Shown in pieces: positions 11,773 through 23,037 of a stretch of DNA of 64,000 bases (the first letter of the stretch is position 1; the number at the start of each line of letters is the position of its first letter). The stretch comes from Combretum micranthum (lineage: Eukaryota; Streptophyta; Magnoliopsida; Myrtales; Combretaceae). Under the pieces are notes generated by a model. It ran no database searches and was not told the DNA's origin. It saw only the letters and a program-made list of their open reading frames with translations. The position numbers were made by a program, and so were the translations under genes. Where the stretch lies: NCBI GenBank assembly GCA_024138025.1, contig JAMXBD010000095.1, positions 1,550,001 through 1,614,000 of the forward strand, given 5' to 3'.

Positions 11773-13260
11773 TGCTATAATGCCTTAAACTGAGAGTATT
11801 AACAGCCCATCATGTGTCCTTACTAGAAAAGAACACATTAAGGCTATGATTATACTACAAGGATACTTTTAGTACATTTATGACATCAATGAAACTTCTA
11901 AATAACTCAGTTAGCTTAAACCAAACGCCAACTTAGATTCCATCTTAAAATATTATATGAATAGAAAATCTTAAAACATCAGAAATGATAAAAACTAATA
12001 AACAAACTTCAATAATCATGATAACTAATTAGTAGTTCATAAAATCTTCAACTTTAACTATCCCTAACTCTAGATATCTAATAGTAAACTAGATAATCGG
12101 CTCCGTTATCATCCTCCCCATAGTCCACGAATACATCATAACCAAATAGATAAAAAATCACTGGATCATAACCTATTCCTGTAAAACAAAAGAGTAAGTG
12201 CAAAGGCTTAGTACGCTAAACTACAAACACATGCATATGAATAAATATCATACAATTGCACATGTAACATTGCAACATATGCAACAATCATAGGTTATTA
12301 TCTTTAATTAGCCAGGCAAACCAGCACAGTTTGTAACCATTTGCAACTAGCTCCAAACCCGGAGTAACTCATGGCTCTATGAAAACAAATACATATAAAA
12401 TACTTATATATATATATATATATATTGGTGTTGGATACTCCCCACACATCCTGGGTATCGTACACATGCCATTTCTAAACTATTGGATTTATCTTTGTGC
12501 ACAACTCCACTTGGGATAATGTCACACATAGATCATCAGGTTACCATCCTAGTAGCAAAGGTACTCTTGATTAACTAAGCCCAACCAAACATAAGCAACA
12601 AACACTCATAGTCAAATATCAATTAGTCCAATTACGTGTTTTACTTAATAAGCACAATCATCAAACAAGGTAATGACTTGCTCGTTATAGTGTTTAGAAT
12701 GGTTAAACTAGCTTCGCCAAAGACACTTGAATACAAGTGAACACTTGCTCAAAACTTGTTTTCGCAAGGTAAACATACTCTTAAAGTCATCTAAACTTAT
12801 AACTAACTAGAGCTATAACTATAACTACCTTCCTTCTTTGATAACAAAGCAACAAAATCTCCAAGAAATTTAGGGTTTCTCCACAACTTCTCTAAAAGAT
12901 AAACTCCCTTCAACACCAGTAAGAACACTCAGATAAGATAACCCTTTGAGATCAATAAAGAATCAAAAAGAAACAAACTTACCTAATTCTTTGATTATTG
13001 TTCTCCCTTGAAGTAGGCTACAGGTTTAAGAGAGGTTTTAGGGTTTCAAAAGCATATGTTAGGTTATGAGAAGAAAGATAAGGTTAAAGGGCTATATATA
13101 CTACTACTATATGGAAAACATTAAGGAAAACAAGAAATAAATTGGGTATTGTATGCTGGCAATGAAGGCTAGCATTGTAAAAGTGAAAGCTGGCAGCTTA
13201 GAACTCGAAAGATGAAACTGAAACAAGAAGGCTGGCTTCAACACAGTGCAGGATCCAACA
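11773..13260 (-). mobile_element. 5' LTR of gypsy element G1
   Basis: Minus-strand LTR upstream of the primer site. I place its inner end at 11,773 (TG on the + strand, CA on the minus strand) and its outer end near 13,260 (minus-strand TGTTGGATCC). The inner end is set by the primer site; the outer end is a guess because the partner LTR is outside the window. It contains a minus-strand TATATATAG near 13,092-13,100 and, about 110 bases after it, a candidate splice donor (AGGTAAGTTT). No ORF of note. Confidence 0.6.
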
Positions 13261-14179
13261 CTGGTGACGTATATACCTAAGCTAGTGGCCTAGGGGTGTT
13301 GTTGTGCTGTGTTCCTTATCCTTCCTAAACGACTCCCTCTTATTCAATTATTTCTGCTATTTAACAATATATTGTTATTCATATTAGGATAGATCATAAA
13401 ACCCTCTTATTTAACAATATATGACAACTTTGCCCTTCACTAAGATTTATTTATTTATATATTAAAGTTTGAATCTTGGCACATGTACTTATGGTTCTGA
13501 AACAACGTGTTCGATAATTGTTTAGCTATACCGTTAAGAAAAATAATAGTTTGCTTGTAGGTTTTAACTGTTAGATACACAAATTTCCATATGCTTTAAC
13601 ATATGGATGGACAAAAGGCAAGAAAACTCTTATTTAGGAATGACTTATCACTAGATTGATGAGAAGTGAAATTTACATTAAATATTACTTGCATTTAAGA
13701 AATTTAATGACCACACATAATATTTTGAGAACCATAACCATAAATTTTTTAGTGAAGTAGCTTGATTAAAAAGATTGTTTTGCATTTATCTTTATAATGC
13801 TATTGTAAACATTGTGTCTTTTCTCAAACTCTAACCAGCCCCATGCTTGAGGGAACCTTTTTTTAGTAAACATTGTACACATAATATTTTCAACTTGTGT
13901 TGAAGATGGTATGTTCACCTTAGATTTCAAATATTTGCATATTAAAATAGTAACTAATTATTTGCTCGATCACCTCAACAAAGCTTAGTGAAAATTTTAT
14001 ATAGAAAATAATTTAAAACTATGCAAATTTAGAAATAAATGTCCATCATGGGTGAAATCCTACCTATGAAATTCTACAAGGCACTATTGATTATGATAAT
14101 GCAATGTGTAATTTTATGATGCTACATATCCTAGATATACTATGATACCTAAATGATTTGGACACATGCATGAAGTTAC
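13261..14179. other. No recognisable gene
   Basis: AT-rich sequence with scattered stops on both strands. I see no gene, RNA or clear repeat. Confidence 0.5.
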
Positions 14180-15200
14180 TATAAATAAAATTTTTTCATG
14201 AATGTATAGAAACATTTTATAAGGTTTATTATTCAAGTGTTCATTTATTTGTCGTGGAAGCTATGAACATCCTTACTATACTTTAATTGAAGCACAACAT
14301 CATGTTACAAGTTTATGTGAATAATATTTGTACGAAGTGGTTATGTTACTATAGGGAAATTCCCAATGTGTATCTTGTTATTTTGATTTTGGATCTACAT
14401 TGTAAAATAAACGGACTTAGCGATTATTTAAATTTGTATTATGATCATGTTGCTAAATTTTCGAACTCACAAGATGCATACTCGATGAATGCATCATAGG
14501 TAGACTTGGAGATAACTCACATCCTTAATGTATTATATATCCAATTTTCTTTATATGTGGTGGTCAAGTTCTAATGAGTCCATTGCCTACAACCACTTCA
14601 CAAAGGGTACCATTGGCAATCCCCCTCTTACAATTGTTAAGGCAAATTACACTAGAAGATCCTAACGTTTGAGAGTAAGTTTATTTGAGGTCTCAACGTT
14701 TCAAGGGTTTCAAAATAGGTCCTAACATTTGTAGAAGTGGGTCAATTTAGGTAGCTATTGACACATGCCAACTAAAAAAATATTTAATAAAAAACCAAAA
14801 GACACTTTTCTTCTGTCACGTGTTAATGATGACCTTAATTAATCTACTTCTCCAAACATTAGGATATTTTTTAATTACTTGAAACGTTGAGACCTTAAAT
14901 AAACTTAACCTCCAAATGTTGGGATCTTGTGGTGTAATTTGCTTATAGTTATTGTGACAACTTAAGAAAATAAGGATAAAGTGAGATTGTGTCCCATATG
15001 AAACTTGCCTATTATTTGATCACCACTTTTGAGTATGGTGATCCCATTAAAATTTGCAAATTTGACATATTATATTGGTTGAAGAGGCAATAATATTACA
15101 AAAAAATCGACCTCATCCTTTCTTACTTTGCAATGCAAATTAGCTATTCCTACCTTAATAGTTGTAGATGAACCATCACTTGATGAATGGGGTCATTCTT
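14180..15200 (+). pseudogene. hAT transposase relic
   Basis: The peptide from 14,320 reads KWLCYYREIPNVYLVILILD, matching the plant hAT block with a 'KYWREIPxLYxxAxILDPRxK' pattern, preceded by an equivalent of the F-x-VYY block. Near 15,050-15,130 the + strand reads KFDILYWLKRQ-YYKKIDLIL followed by a long aliphatic stretch. This resembles the C-terminal hAT dimerisation block (FDxLxWWKxxxxxYPxLS). Between the two parts sits an unrelated foldback element (14,641-14,942). Many stops and shifts; only the C-terminal third is visible and the catalytic part was not found. Assignment is from motif pattern alone. Confidence 0.55.
14641..14942. mobile_element. Foldback MITE with ~65-bp terminal inverted repeats
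   Basis: The left end starts GGCAAATTACACTAGAAGAT and runs through TTTGAGGTCTCAACGTTTC. The right end is its reverse complement (GAAACGTTGAGACCTTAAAT ... GGTGTAATTTGC). About 300 bp in total with no coding capacity. The same terminal theme (GTAAATTACA, then a purine-rich run) appears at 49,250-49,633. No convincing TSD, so the superfamily is open; Mutator-like is possible. Confidence 0.75.
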
Positions 15201-17700
15201 AATGACCATCGGGCCTTTCTAAGACCTGTTAACATCGCTTGCATGTGTCAATGAAGTTGATTCAACTTGTATTGTTCAATAGTTATCTTCAATTTATAGT
15301 CGTAGGTGGATGTCCTATGTGTAAGTCTTCTAAAAAAGTCAAAACAATGCATTATTTAGTTAATAAGCCAATGGCACCACAACCCCATAACATAGTTGAT
15401 TTACTACAACTCAATAGACAATGTTAGACTAATAAGAATCTAGGGTGGTTCACATAACGCTTCACTAGAGCTTCTAATGATAAGACATGTGCACCTTGTA
15501 ATAAAGTCAATGAAGATTATTACTCCCCTTCCTTCTCTTTTAGGTGATAATTTTAAGGAAAAGCATTTAAGACTCATATGCATTCACAAACTAATGAAAC
15601 ACATGAAGAATTTTAAGTTTTATACTCAGATCTCAATTACAATGGTTGAATAATGAATATATACCTTTTTAACAAAGTCTTAAGGGTTGATACTTTCACA
15701 ATAGCAAAACAATACAAAAGATTCACTACAATTGTCCAAAAGATGAAACAATAATAAAGAAATGAATAAATGATAGTAAAAAGCACAAACAAAGGCATCT
15801 TGCATTACCTACAAAAAAAGGTCTCAAAATTTTAAGGAGAGTCCGAAACTTTCTACGTAAATTCTAAGTCCTGGGGCATCTATGGTTGAAGCTCTAAAAC
15901 TTCCAATGAAAGAGCATGAACTTTGGTAGTAGTAGCATTCTAGGACTATTTTGTAGTTGAAGGATTGAAACATTTGTTAAAGGTCTAGACATTTTATGAT
16001 GTAGTGCTCTTGTTTGATCTAACATTCCTTTTAAGTGACTTGCCTTCACTTTGATCGATCTTTAACTCTTCTATAACATTCCCAACATGCTTAAACACAT
16101 CATAATCAATCTTCCACTGGTATAGCCCTAAACCACACTATTTAATCTTTGGATAATGACATGAGGAGTGCATGTACTATCATTTTTTAGCATCTTAGTG
16201 CCAAAGGTCTATTTTATGGTGAAAAAGTGCCTGTACTTTTGTCATATTGGCAATTTAGTTCGTCCATTATGTCAATGTTTTATAGACATTAACTTTTCCT
16301 TAGGTGGCTTATTTTTATCATATAAATATAAATTTGGGACAAATGTTGACCCATAACACATTAAAGATATCTTCATATATTTTGTCCTCACTATCACATT
16401 TTTTATCCTCTCTCTCATTTTGTTGCCAAGGGTTATTTGCTTCTCTTACTTTGGCGCTAATGGTTGTTGATTTTCTATTTTTTTAAGGTTATTGTCACAT
16501 GGTAGAATCAGCAGAGACTAGGAAGAGCCGATCTAGCCACAATATGCGATGCATCAAGCTATGTCTCTCACCAGCGATGTCATCTACCATGAGCAACAAT
16601 GGTAGTAGAGGTGGAAATCCGTGGTGTGCTTGTGGCATAGGGAAGGTAGTTGTGGATTCTTGAGATGGTACAATCTAGTATTTTTGGATTGGGCAAAAAA
16701 GGTTATTAATGATCTTCTTGAAGGTAGACCACCAATGACACATAATGTGGATAGCAAAATAAGGTGGCTTGATGTTAGTGTTTATGGTTCTAAAAATTGA
16801 TGGCAATTGTGTTGTGTGTAGTGCTCTTTGTTTTGGTTATAATGTTGATTTATAAGTCTCTTTGAAATAGATGGGGACTACTATAGCATATGGTTGGGTT
16901 TGAAATGTATCACCATCTAGTAATGGTGTTTGTAAATTTTCCTAGTCTACTAATTGGTATTCGTAATGTCAAAATCTACTAATTGGTGTTTGTAATTTGT
17001 CTCCATATTAGTAGTATATACAATTACATGTTTTATGTCTTCATTTTATTGCACAAGTTACAATTATTGAAGTGACAAAGCAAGGCATTAAATAGCATAA
17101 CATGTAATTCATAAAACAGAAACATGTTTTGAAATATTGGTCACTAATTGATTGCTAGAATTTACTTTATTCAATTCAAGAGGATTTGTGCTTATTTCGC
17201 CTTTTAATTTATTGAAATCCTCATGATAAATTGTTGATTTTAGTTCAAATATGCTAAAGAGAAAAAAACAATGAAGAATTAATGGAGAAAAAGAACTAAA
17301 ACAAAAAATTAGGATGTGTCAAGATCATTCACGACCATAGAGCATACTACAACACCAATCACAACCACAAACTGTACCTAAGGATGATTTGAGGAGAAGC
17401 TGTTTATTAAAGAACACAGGTTCAACCACAAGGAAGCTCATCGCCACGATTGAGATGAAATACTATTCACAGATCAAATCATGATGTGATCTATTGTTGC
17501 TATTCTCCTTATGATCTTGCTGTTAAATATAACATTCCAAAAGATAACATTTTAAATTAAATAACCTAGTACTCACTTGTTGCCTTGAGATCAATCAACT
17601 TCATCACTCCAAAAGATAACAAAGCTTGACAAAAATAGGAATTGCAATTGCTTAGACATTCCTAAAGATAACAGCAACGCCACAATAAAACAACGTAACT
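15201..17700. other. No assigned gene
   Basis: Mixed AT-rich sequence. Short ORFs at 15,239-15,427 and 16,168-16,486 show no family features. A stretch near 16,540-16,680 is locally less AT-rich and reads NPWCACGIGKVVV in one frame, but I cannot tie it to a family. The minus strand at 17,380-17,480 has a Cys-containing open stretch of unknown meaning. Probably decayed transposon sequence. Confidence 0.4.
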
Positions 17701-17705
17701 TACAA

Positions 17706-18110
17706 TTAGTCCATGATGACAACATTGTTGGACTTCTTTCCTTTGCTAGTTGATTTCTCACTGCAATTCTTCCATGGTATCATCATGAGGCAAATGCTTT
17801 TGCGCTTGATGAATGACGCAAATTTGGACTTCATGCTTTCTTTCTTTGGTTTTGTGCTTATGTTAGATTTATTTTTCTCTACCTCATGCTCTTCACCATC
17901 AGTCTCTTCATCCATATCATCTCCCTCATTCTCACCATCTTCTTTACCATCTTCTTTCTCCTTACTATTACCATCATCCATATCATCTCCCTCATTCTCA
18001 CGTTTGTCATTTGAAGCATCTCTACCCACATCCTTCATATCAACACATGGATATCTTCTAATGTCTTCATGAATAGCTATAAGCTATGGTAGGCATCCAG
18101 TGATTGTAGG
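17706..18110 (-). pseudogene. Acidic-repeat coding fragment, unidentified
   Basis: Open minus-strand frame of 110 codons from 18,038, and a reading that can be followed upstream to about 18,110 across one stop. It is very rich in Asp, Glu, Gly and Asn and contains an internal duplication (RENEGDDMDDGN then GENEGDDMDEET), followed by a basic Lys/Ser-rich tail. The opposite-strand ORF (17,713-18,072) is its Ser/Pro/Phe-rich mirror image. It may be a piece of a plant transposon accessory protein or a host gene fragment. There is no catalytic motif, and I do not assign a function. Confidence 0.35.
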
Positions 18111-19121
18111 GTCTTTAGGAATCATGTGCTTTCAAAATATGCGAAATTGTATTATTCAATTCCATTGCATCTTTTTTGTTTAATTCATTTTAGGATAAGC
18201 AATAATCTTAAGGATGCAACTAGGGTAGGTTTAGGATGGGTCATATAAGATCCCAACCAAACTCAGTTCCCTATAGGGTCATCTAAACCTGACTTATAAC
18301 CATGTATGGTTTTCTATGCTATATCTAAACTTGTTCTTATAAAGTCATAGTCCTAACCTGCCTCAATGCATCAATCCGATTTTGTTTTTAGTCCTTTTTT
18401 TTTTCTCCTTTTTCATTGTTATTGTATAGAGGTTCTTGCAAAGCGGACAAATAGGATAATGTAATATTGACTTCACATTGCATATTCTATATCAATACCT
18501 TCGAAAAATTGTAATAACAAGATAATGTAATATTCGACCCAAAAGAAAAAAAAAAACGAGACAATGTAATATCAAAAGTTGTTGTATATGTGTGAGGCAT
18601 ATTTCTTCTTTTGGATTTTTTTTTTTATTTTTTACACATACCTTTTAATATCATTTTTTTTATGGGATAAGATCTGATTCTTTTGCATTTATATCCATAT
18701 TACCAAATACATGATCAAGTGTAATGCAAATGTAAACATCATTCTAAATAAGAAAAAATTTATTCCAGACTTTATAATACAAAACTTACGAAGTTAGGAT
18801 TCTATCTTTTCAAGTTGTAGGTGGTATTTCATTTTAATTTTTATAGTTGAAAACAGTCAAAATATCGAAAACAAGAGAAAATATGCACTTAATAATATTT
18901 GTAATTAATAATATGCTCACATTATATTATATTAAGTAATAAACTATGTCAATTAAAAAACTAAGGAAATCATTTCTTTGACATATTATCTAATATTTAA
19001 TTACCAACACTAATATTAAGTTGGTAACGACAATATTATTCACCCCTGTACCATTATTTATGAGTTAAAAAAAAATCCACTTACTTAAAGCAACTTAGTA
19101 ATATGTGATTTCTAACAAATA
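18111..19121. other. No recognisable gene
   Basis: AT-rich, with poly(T) runs near 18,390 and 18,620. It does not match the first 0.47 kb of the Athila-like 3' LTR, which should be here if the left LTR were whole. Confidence 0.5.
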
Positions 19122-20399
19122 GTTTACTTAGCAATTCCTGAAGTCGAGCCTAAATTTGCTTTATACAAGCCTCAACCAACAGATCACACATGACCTTGGA
19201 CAAGTGTTTTTCACAGATCATATGCGTGCGTGGAAAGTTATCACAAATTATGTTTGAAAGAATCCACCAAATGTCAATAAAGTAGGCCATGCTTTCTATG
19301 CTCAGTAGCCTATAAATAAATGGGCAAGCATGTGTTGTAGAGCATGTACCAACGATGTAAATCAACATGTTAACTAGATCATTTTTTTGAAGGATTCTTG
19401 GGTGAAAGAATTTTCTTTTCTTCTTACTTGAGAATTTCTTCTATTTTCTGGGTAAAATCAATTTAACTAAATGTTTCTAATTTCTATGAATTTTTGAGCA
19501 ATTAATTGATTAATCTTTCGAATATGATTTATTTCTTTTAATTCATGTTTATTTTGATAAATTCATGGAGTAATAAACTCCTACAGCTTAGGGATTACGA
19601 ATCCAATTCCTAATTCAGTTGATTTCAAATGCACTTTCAAGTTAATTTGATTGAGTGTTTGTAATTAATGACTCGAACTTAAACTTGTGGTTTTTAAAGG
19701 AGCAGTGCACTCTTTTAGATTCACGATTGATTTCAATTGGATAGATCGAGAGATCATTTAATTGAATAGATATGTGATTGCTAATAGAGTCGATTTTAAT
19801 TACCTTTTGCCGAGGAACGGGTGAAGAATTTCTGTAACTTGTTTTAAAAAATTCATTGAGTTGTTAATTTTTTTTGAAAGAATGGATTCTTATTCATTAT
19901 GCGGGTTTAATTGGAATTTCAAATTACTGATTTCGGATAGATCTAGAACTATTGACTTCGAAAGAAGTTTTAGTTTAAAGTAAAGAATCTGACAGTATAA
20001 ACACACAATTCAAATAGCTTTTAAGAAGTTCATTATTTTTAAGAAATCATTCTGATAGGGAATTGGTGAAGTAACCCTGAACTGCTATTTCATAGAAGTT
20101 GCAGGTTTATTTCTTGGTTTTCCCATTAAACGTTTGTGAATATTTCCTAACTTAGGATAGTCTTTTTTTTATCATGATTTTCTAAACCTTTCTTTGGCTA
20201 GACAATGGGTGGGGTTGGGAGTATACTAGCTGCCAACCATTCTTTTGAGACCAACCTAAATCACTATCTATGCTACATCTGATGGGTGTGCTTGCCCTGT
20301 GAGACTGTAATTATTGAAAACGATTTCGAAAACATTTATAAATTTGAAAAACTCGGTCAATGATCAGTATGAACTCAACCGAAACCAAAACATTAAGCA
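19122..20399 (+). mobile_element. Athila-like element: truncated 5' LTR
   Basis: Aligns base for base over about 1.28 kb with 28,027-29,310. Shared landmarks are TTTACTTxAGCAATTCCT at the left, AAGTAGGCCATGCTTT, AGACAATGGGTGGGGTTGG, AACTCGGTCAATGAT, and the AAGCA end. The first 0.47 kb of the LTR (27,555-28,026 in the 3' copy) is missing, so this LTR lost its promoter-distal U3. It carries more TG/CA and fewer CG than the 3' copy (for example CAAGCCTCAACC against CAAGCCTCGACC). Confidence 0.9.
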
Positions 20400-20404
20400 T
20401 TTTC

Positions 20405-20422
20405 TAGCATCATTGCCGGGGA
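20405..20422 (+). other. Primer binding site, tRNA-Asp type
   Basis: Reads TAGCATCATTGCCGGGGA, five bases after the LTR end. The site used by many Athila/Tat-lineage elements is TGGCGCCGTTGCCGGGGA; the four differences are all G-to-A or C-to-T transitions in the GC-rich half. This fixes the element's orientation as +. Confidence 0.8.
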
Positions 20423-20880
20423 ATCGATTTTGGATTCAATATTATTTTTGAAGCCTAATAGGGCAATAGTGGAAATCAATTTTCATTTGTTGACCTAGCC
20501 ACTTTAACATTGTAAATATCTCTTAAATATATTTTTTGAGCTAACCGTCTTTTTGTTTTTGTATATATTTGTTTGTTTATTTTCTTTTTTGTACGTTTGC
20601 TGTATATATTTCGTTGTATATATTTCTGTTCTTTTTTTTTTCAGTTCTTTAATTCTTTAATTCTTTTAGTTCTTTTATTGTATATACTTGTTTCTTGTTT
20701 TCTTGATTCTTTATTCTTTTATTCGTTATTCTTAAATTTGTTCATTCTTTGTATATATTTTGTTTTCTTCTAATTTATTTTCAAATAAAATGTTGGCATA
20801 TAACTAAGAGTCAATCTAAATTCTTGTTTCCGTTTGATCTAGAACTACAACGTATAGGTTGTAAAATCAAACAATCATAA

Positions 20881-22110
20881 ATGGCTGACCATGGTGAAAT
20901 CCAGGAAGATAATGAACAGCCTAGGGTAAACCAACCCCGAACAATGATAGATTTTTGTAGACCCAACCTATGCAGCCAATGCTAGCATAAACAAATCTAG
21001 GGTTGTTGCTAACAACTTTAAGATCAAACCTAATATCATCTAAATGGTCCAGTTCGATGGCCTATAGGATGAGGACCCCAATAGCCATCTACAATAGTTT
21101 TTGGAGATTTGTGATATATTTAAGATAAATGGTGTGTCTGAGGATGCAATTAAGTTAAGATTATTCCCATTTTCCCTTAGAAGGAACGCTAAAAATGGCT
21201 AAATGGATTGCCAAAGAACTCCATCTCCACTTGGCATCAAATGGCTAAGAATTTTATGAGGAAATATTCCCTACCCTTTAGAATAGTCGAGTTGAAAGCT
21301 GACATTACTTTGTTCCACCATATGGATTCTAAAACATTATATGAAGCTTTTGAGAGATGGAAGGAGGTGCTGGTAAGATGCCCACACCATGGACTGCCTA
21401 AATGGACCTAGGTACAGACCTTTTATGATGGATTAAATTATGAGACTAGGTAATTAATAGATCCAGTTGTTGGAGGAAGTCTAAATTATAAATCCCCTGA
21501 GGAGTGCTTAAATCTGTTTGAAGATATGGCTAACAACCATTATCAATGGTCATCTATGAGAGCCAAGAAGGAGAGATCGGGAGGAGTTTTTAAGATTGAT
21601 GTTGTGTCAAATTTGATTACTAAGATTGAGGCTCTGAGCAAAAAAGTTGAAAATTTATTAGTTTGGAGAAACCAAATGAATATGATTGATGATTTATTTG
21701 GCCAAAATGTTGAAGGAATGACCTTTGAGAGTTGTGAGTTTGTAAATAATTTTTCTAGCCAAAAGACTGACCCTTACAGTAATACTTACAATCCTGGTTC
21801 GATGAACCATCCAAATTTCCGGTGGAGTAATAGTAATTTTCAAAATCAATTGAACCCACTTAATTTTCAGAAACCACTAGTATAAGGGTCGGGAGCTTAT
21901 CAAGGAAACAAACAATCTCTTGAAGATTTCATTTTCCAGTTTATCAAAGCTTATGAGAATAGGCAGCATGTAATAGATGCTAACTTGAGAAATAATACTG
22001 CTTCCATTCATAACTTAGAGAACCAGCTTGGCTAAATTTCTAAAATTCTTTCAGAGAGACCTTTAGAATCATTACTTTCGAACACCGAGCCCAATCCGCA
22101 TGATCAAATG
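20881..22110 (+). pseudogene. Athila-like gag
   Basis: Starts MADHGEIQEDNEQP at 20,881. Conserved gag blocks of the Athila/Calypso group follow: NNFKIKPNII, DAIKLRLFPFSLRRNAK, NSISTWHQMAKNFMRKY, CPHHGLPKW, QTFYDGLNYETR and DMANNHYQW. It would form the capsid. In-frame stops occur at several points (for example near 20,957, 21,042, 21,069, 21,411 and 21,451), so the longest open pieces are 21,208-21,411 and 21,526-21,885. After a Gln/Asn-rich stretch it fades near 22,110, where a protease-RT reading should follow but does not. Start chosen because it is the first ATG in the gag frame after the primer site. Confidence 0.85.
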
Positions 22111-23037
22111 AAGCAAGGATGATTATCCTGTATTTTTTGTTTTTGTTTGATAGATTGATTTAGTTGTTTTGAGAAGAGATAGGAAGGATGACAAATAGTT
22201 TGATAGGATGAAAGTGGTTCTGATGATTGAAATGGATTATTCTTGTTATATCATGTGTTTGAATAGAACGGTTGATGAATGAAGTTTTATATTATTTTAT
22301 GAAAATTTAGTGCAGCTAAAAGTTTCAGCCTCGATAATTTTGAGGTGAAAAATAAAACTTGAGCCTCATCGTCGTGTCCTCCATTTAAGCCTTGACAATG
22401 TTAAATTCTTTTTGTGAATAAAATAAGAAAATTTTAAACATAGCATTCTTTAATTCTTTTTAAAAAAGCCGCGACTTTGTTTTTAAGTCGAGCATCATTT
22501 ATTCTTTATTTCTTTAGTCTTTAATAAATAAATGACTAATAACATATTTTGTCGTTTTCTGACTTGGCTCTTAAAATCTTTCAAAAAGAAAAAACACTAT
22601 TCATTCTGCACTCGATACAAATACTGTTTTTGCACTCGAAAAAAGAAAAGATTTTTTTACTTGCACTCACGAACATTTCACCAAAAATCCCAAAACCTTC
22701 CAGTATTTCAATACTAAAATCATCTTAGGTATGTCCTTTTCTTTCTTTCTTTTCTATTTTTGCTATTATTATAGAATGTATATTATATTTCAGATTTTTA
22801 GGGTTTTTTGAGATTTCTACATGAACTTGATAAAAATGATGAAACTTCTATTTTTAAAATTTTATAATAGTTTGTTAAGTAATGTTGTTCTTAAAACTTT
22901 ATGTAAACAGTTATAAATTTCGTGTTCTTCTCGGACTTATTAGTTCTGTCGAAACCCTCGTTTGTCTCTGATTACTCAAAATGATAATAGCAAAATAGAT
23001 ATATGTGTTTCAAGTATAAGTAAGTTTGAACTAGTAT
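22111..23037 (+). other. Non-coding spacer between gag and the 3' ORF
   Basis: No gypsy protease, RT, RNase H or integrase motif in any frame, although this is where pol belongs. Contains two patches with the TCGAGC/GAGCCTC words that also fill the LTR (near 22,330-22,420 and 22,485). Confidence 0.6.

Noticed and set aside
16540..16690. A GRF-type zinc finger (NPWCACG...)
   Set aside because: Only one Cys pair fits; the later Cys/His and Arg-Phe motif are missing and a stop intervenes.
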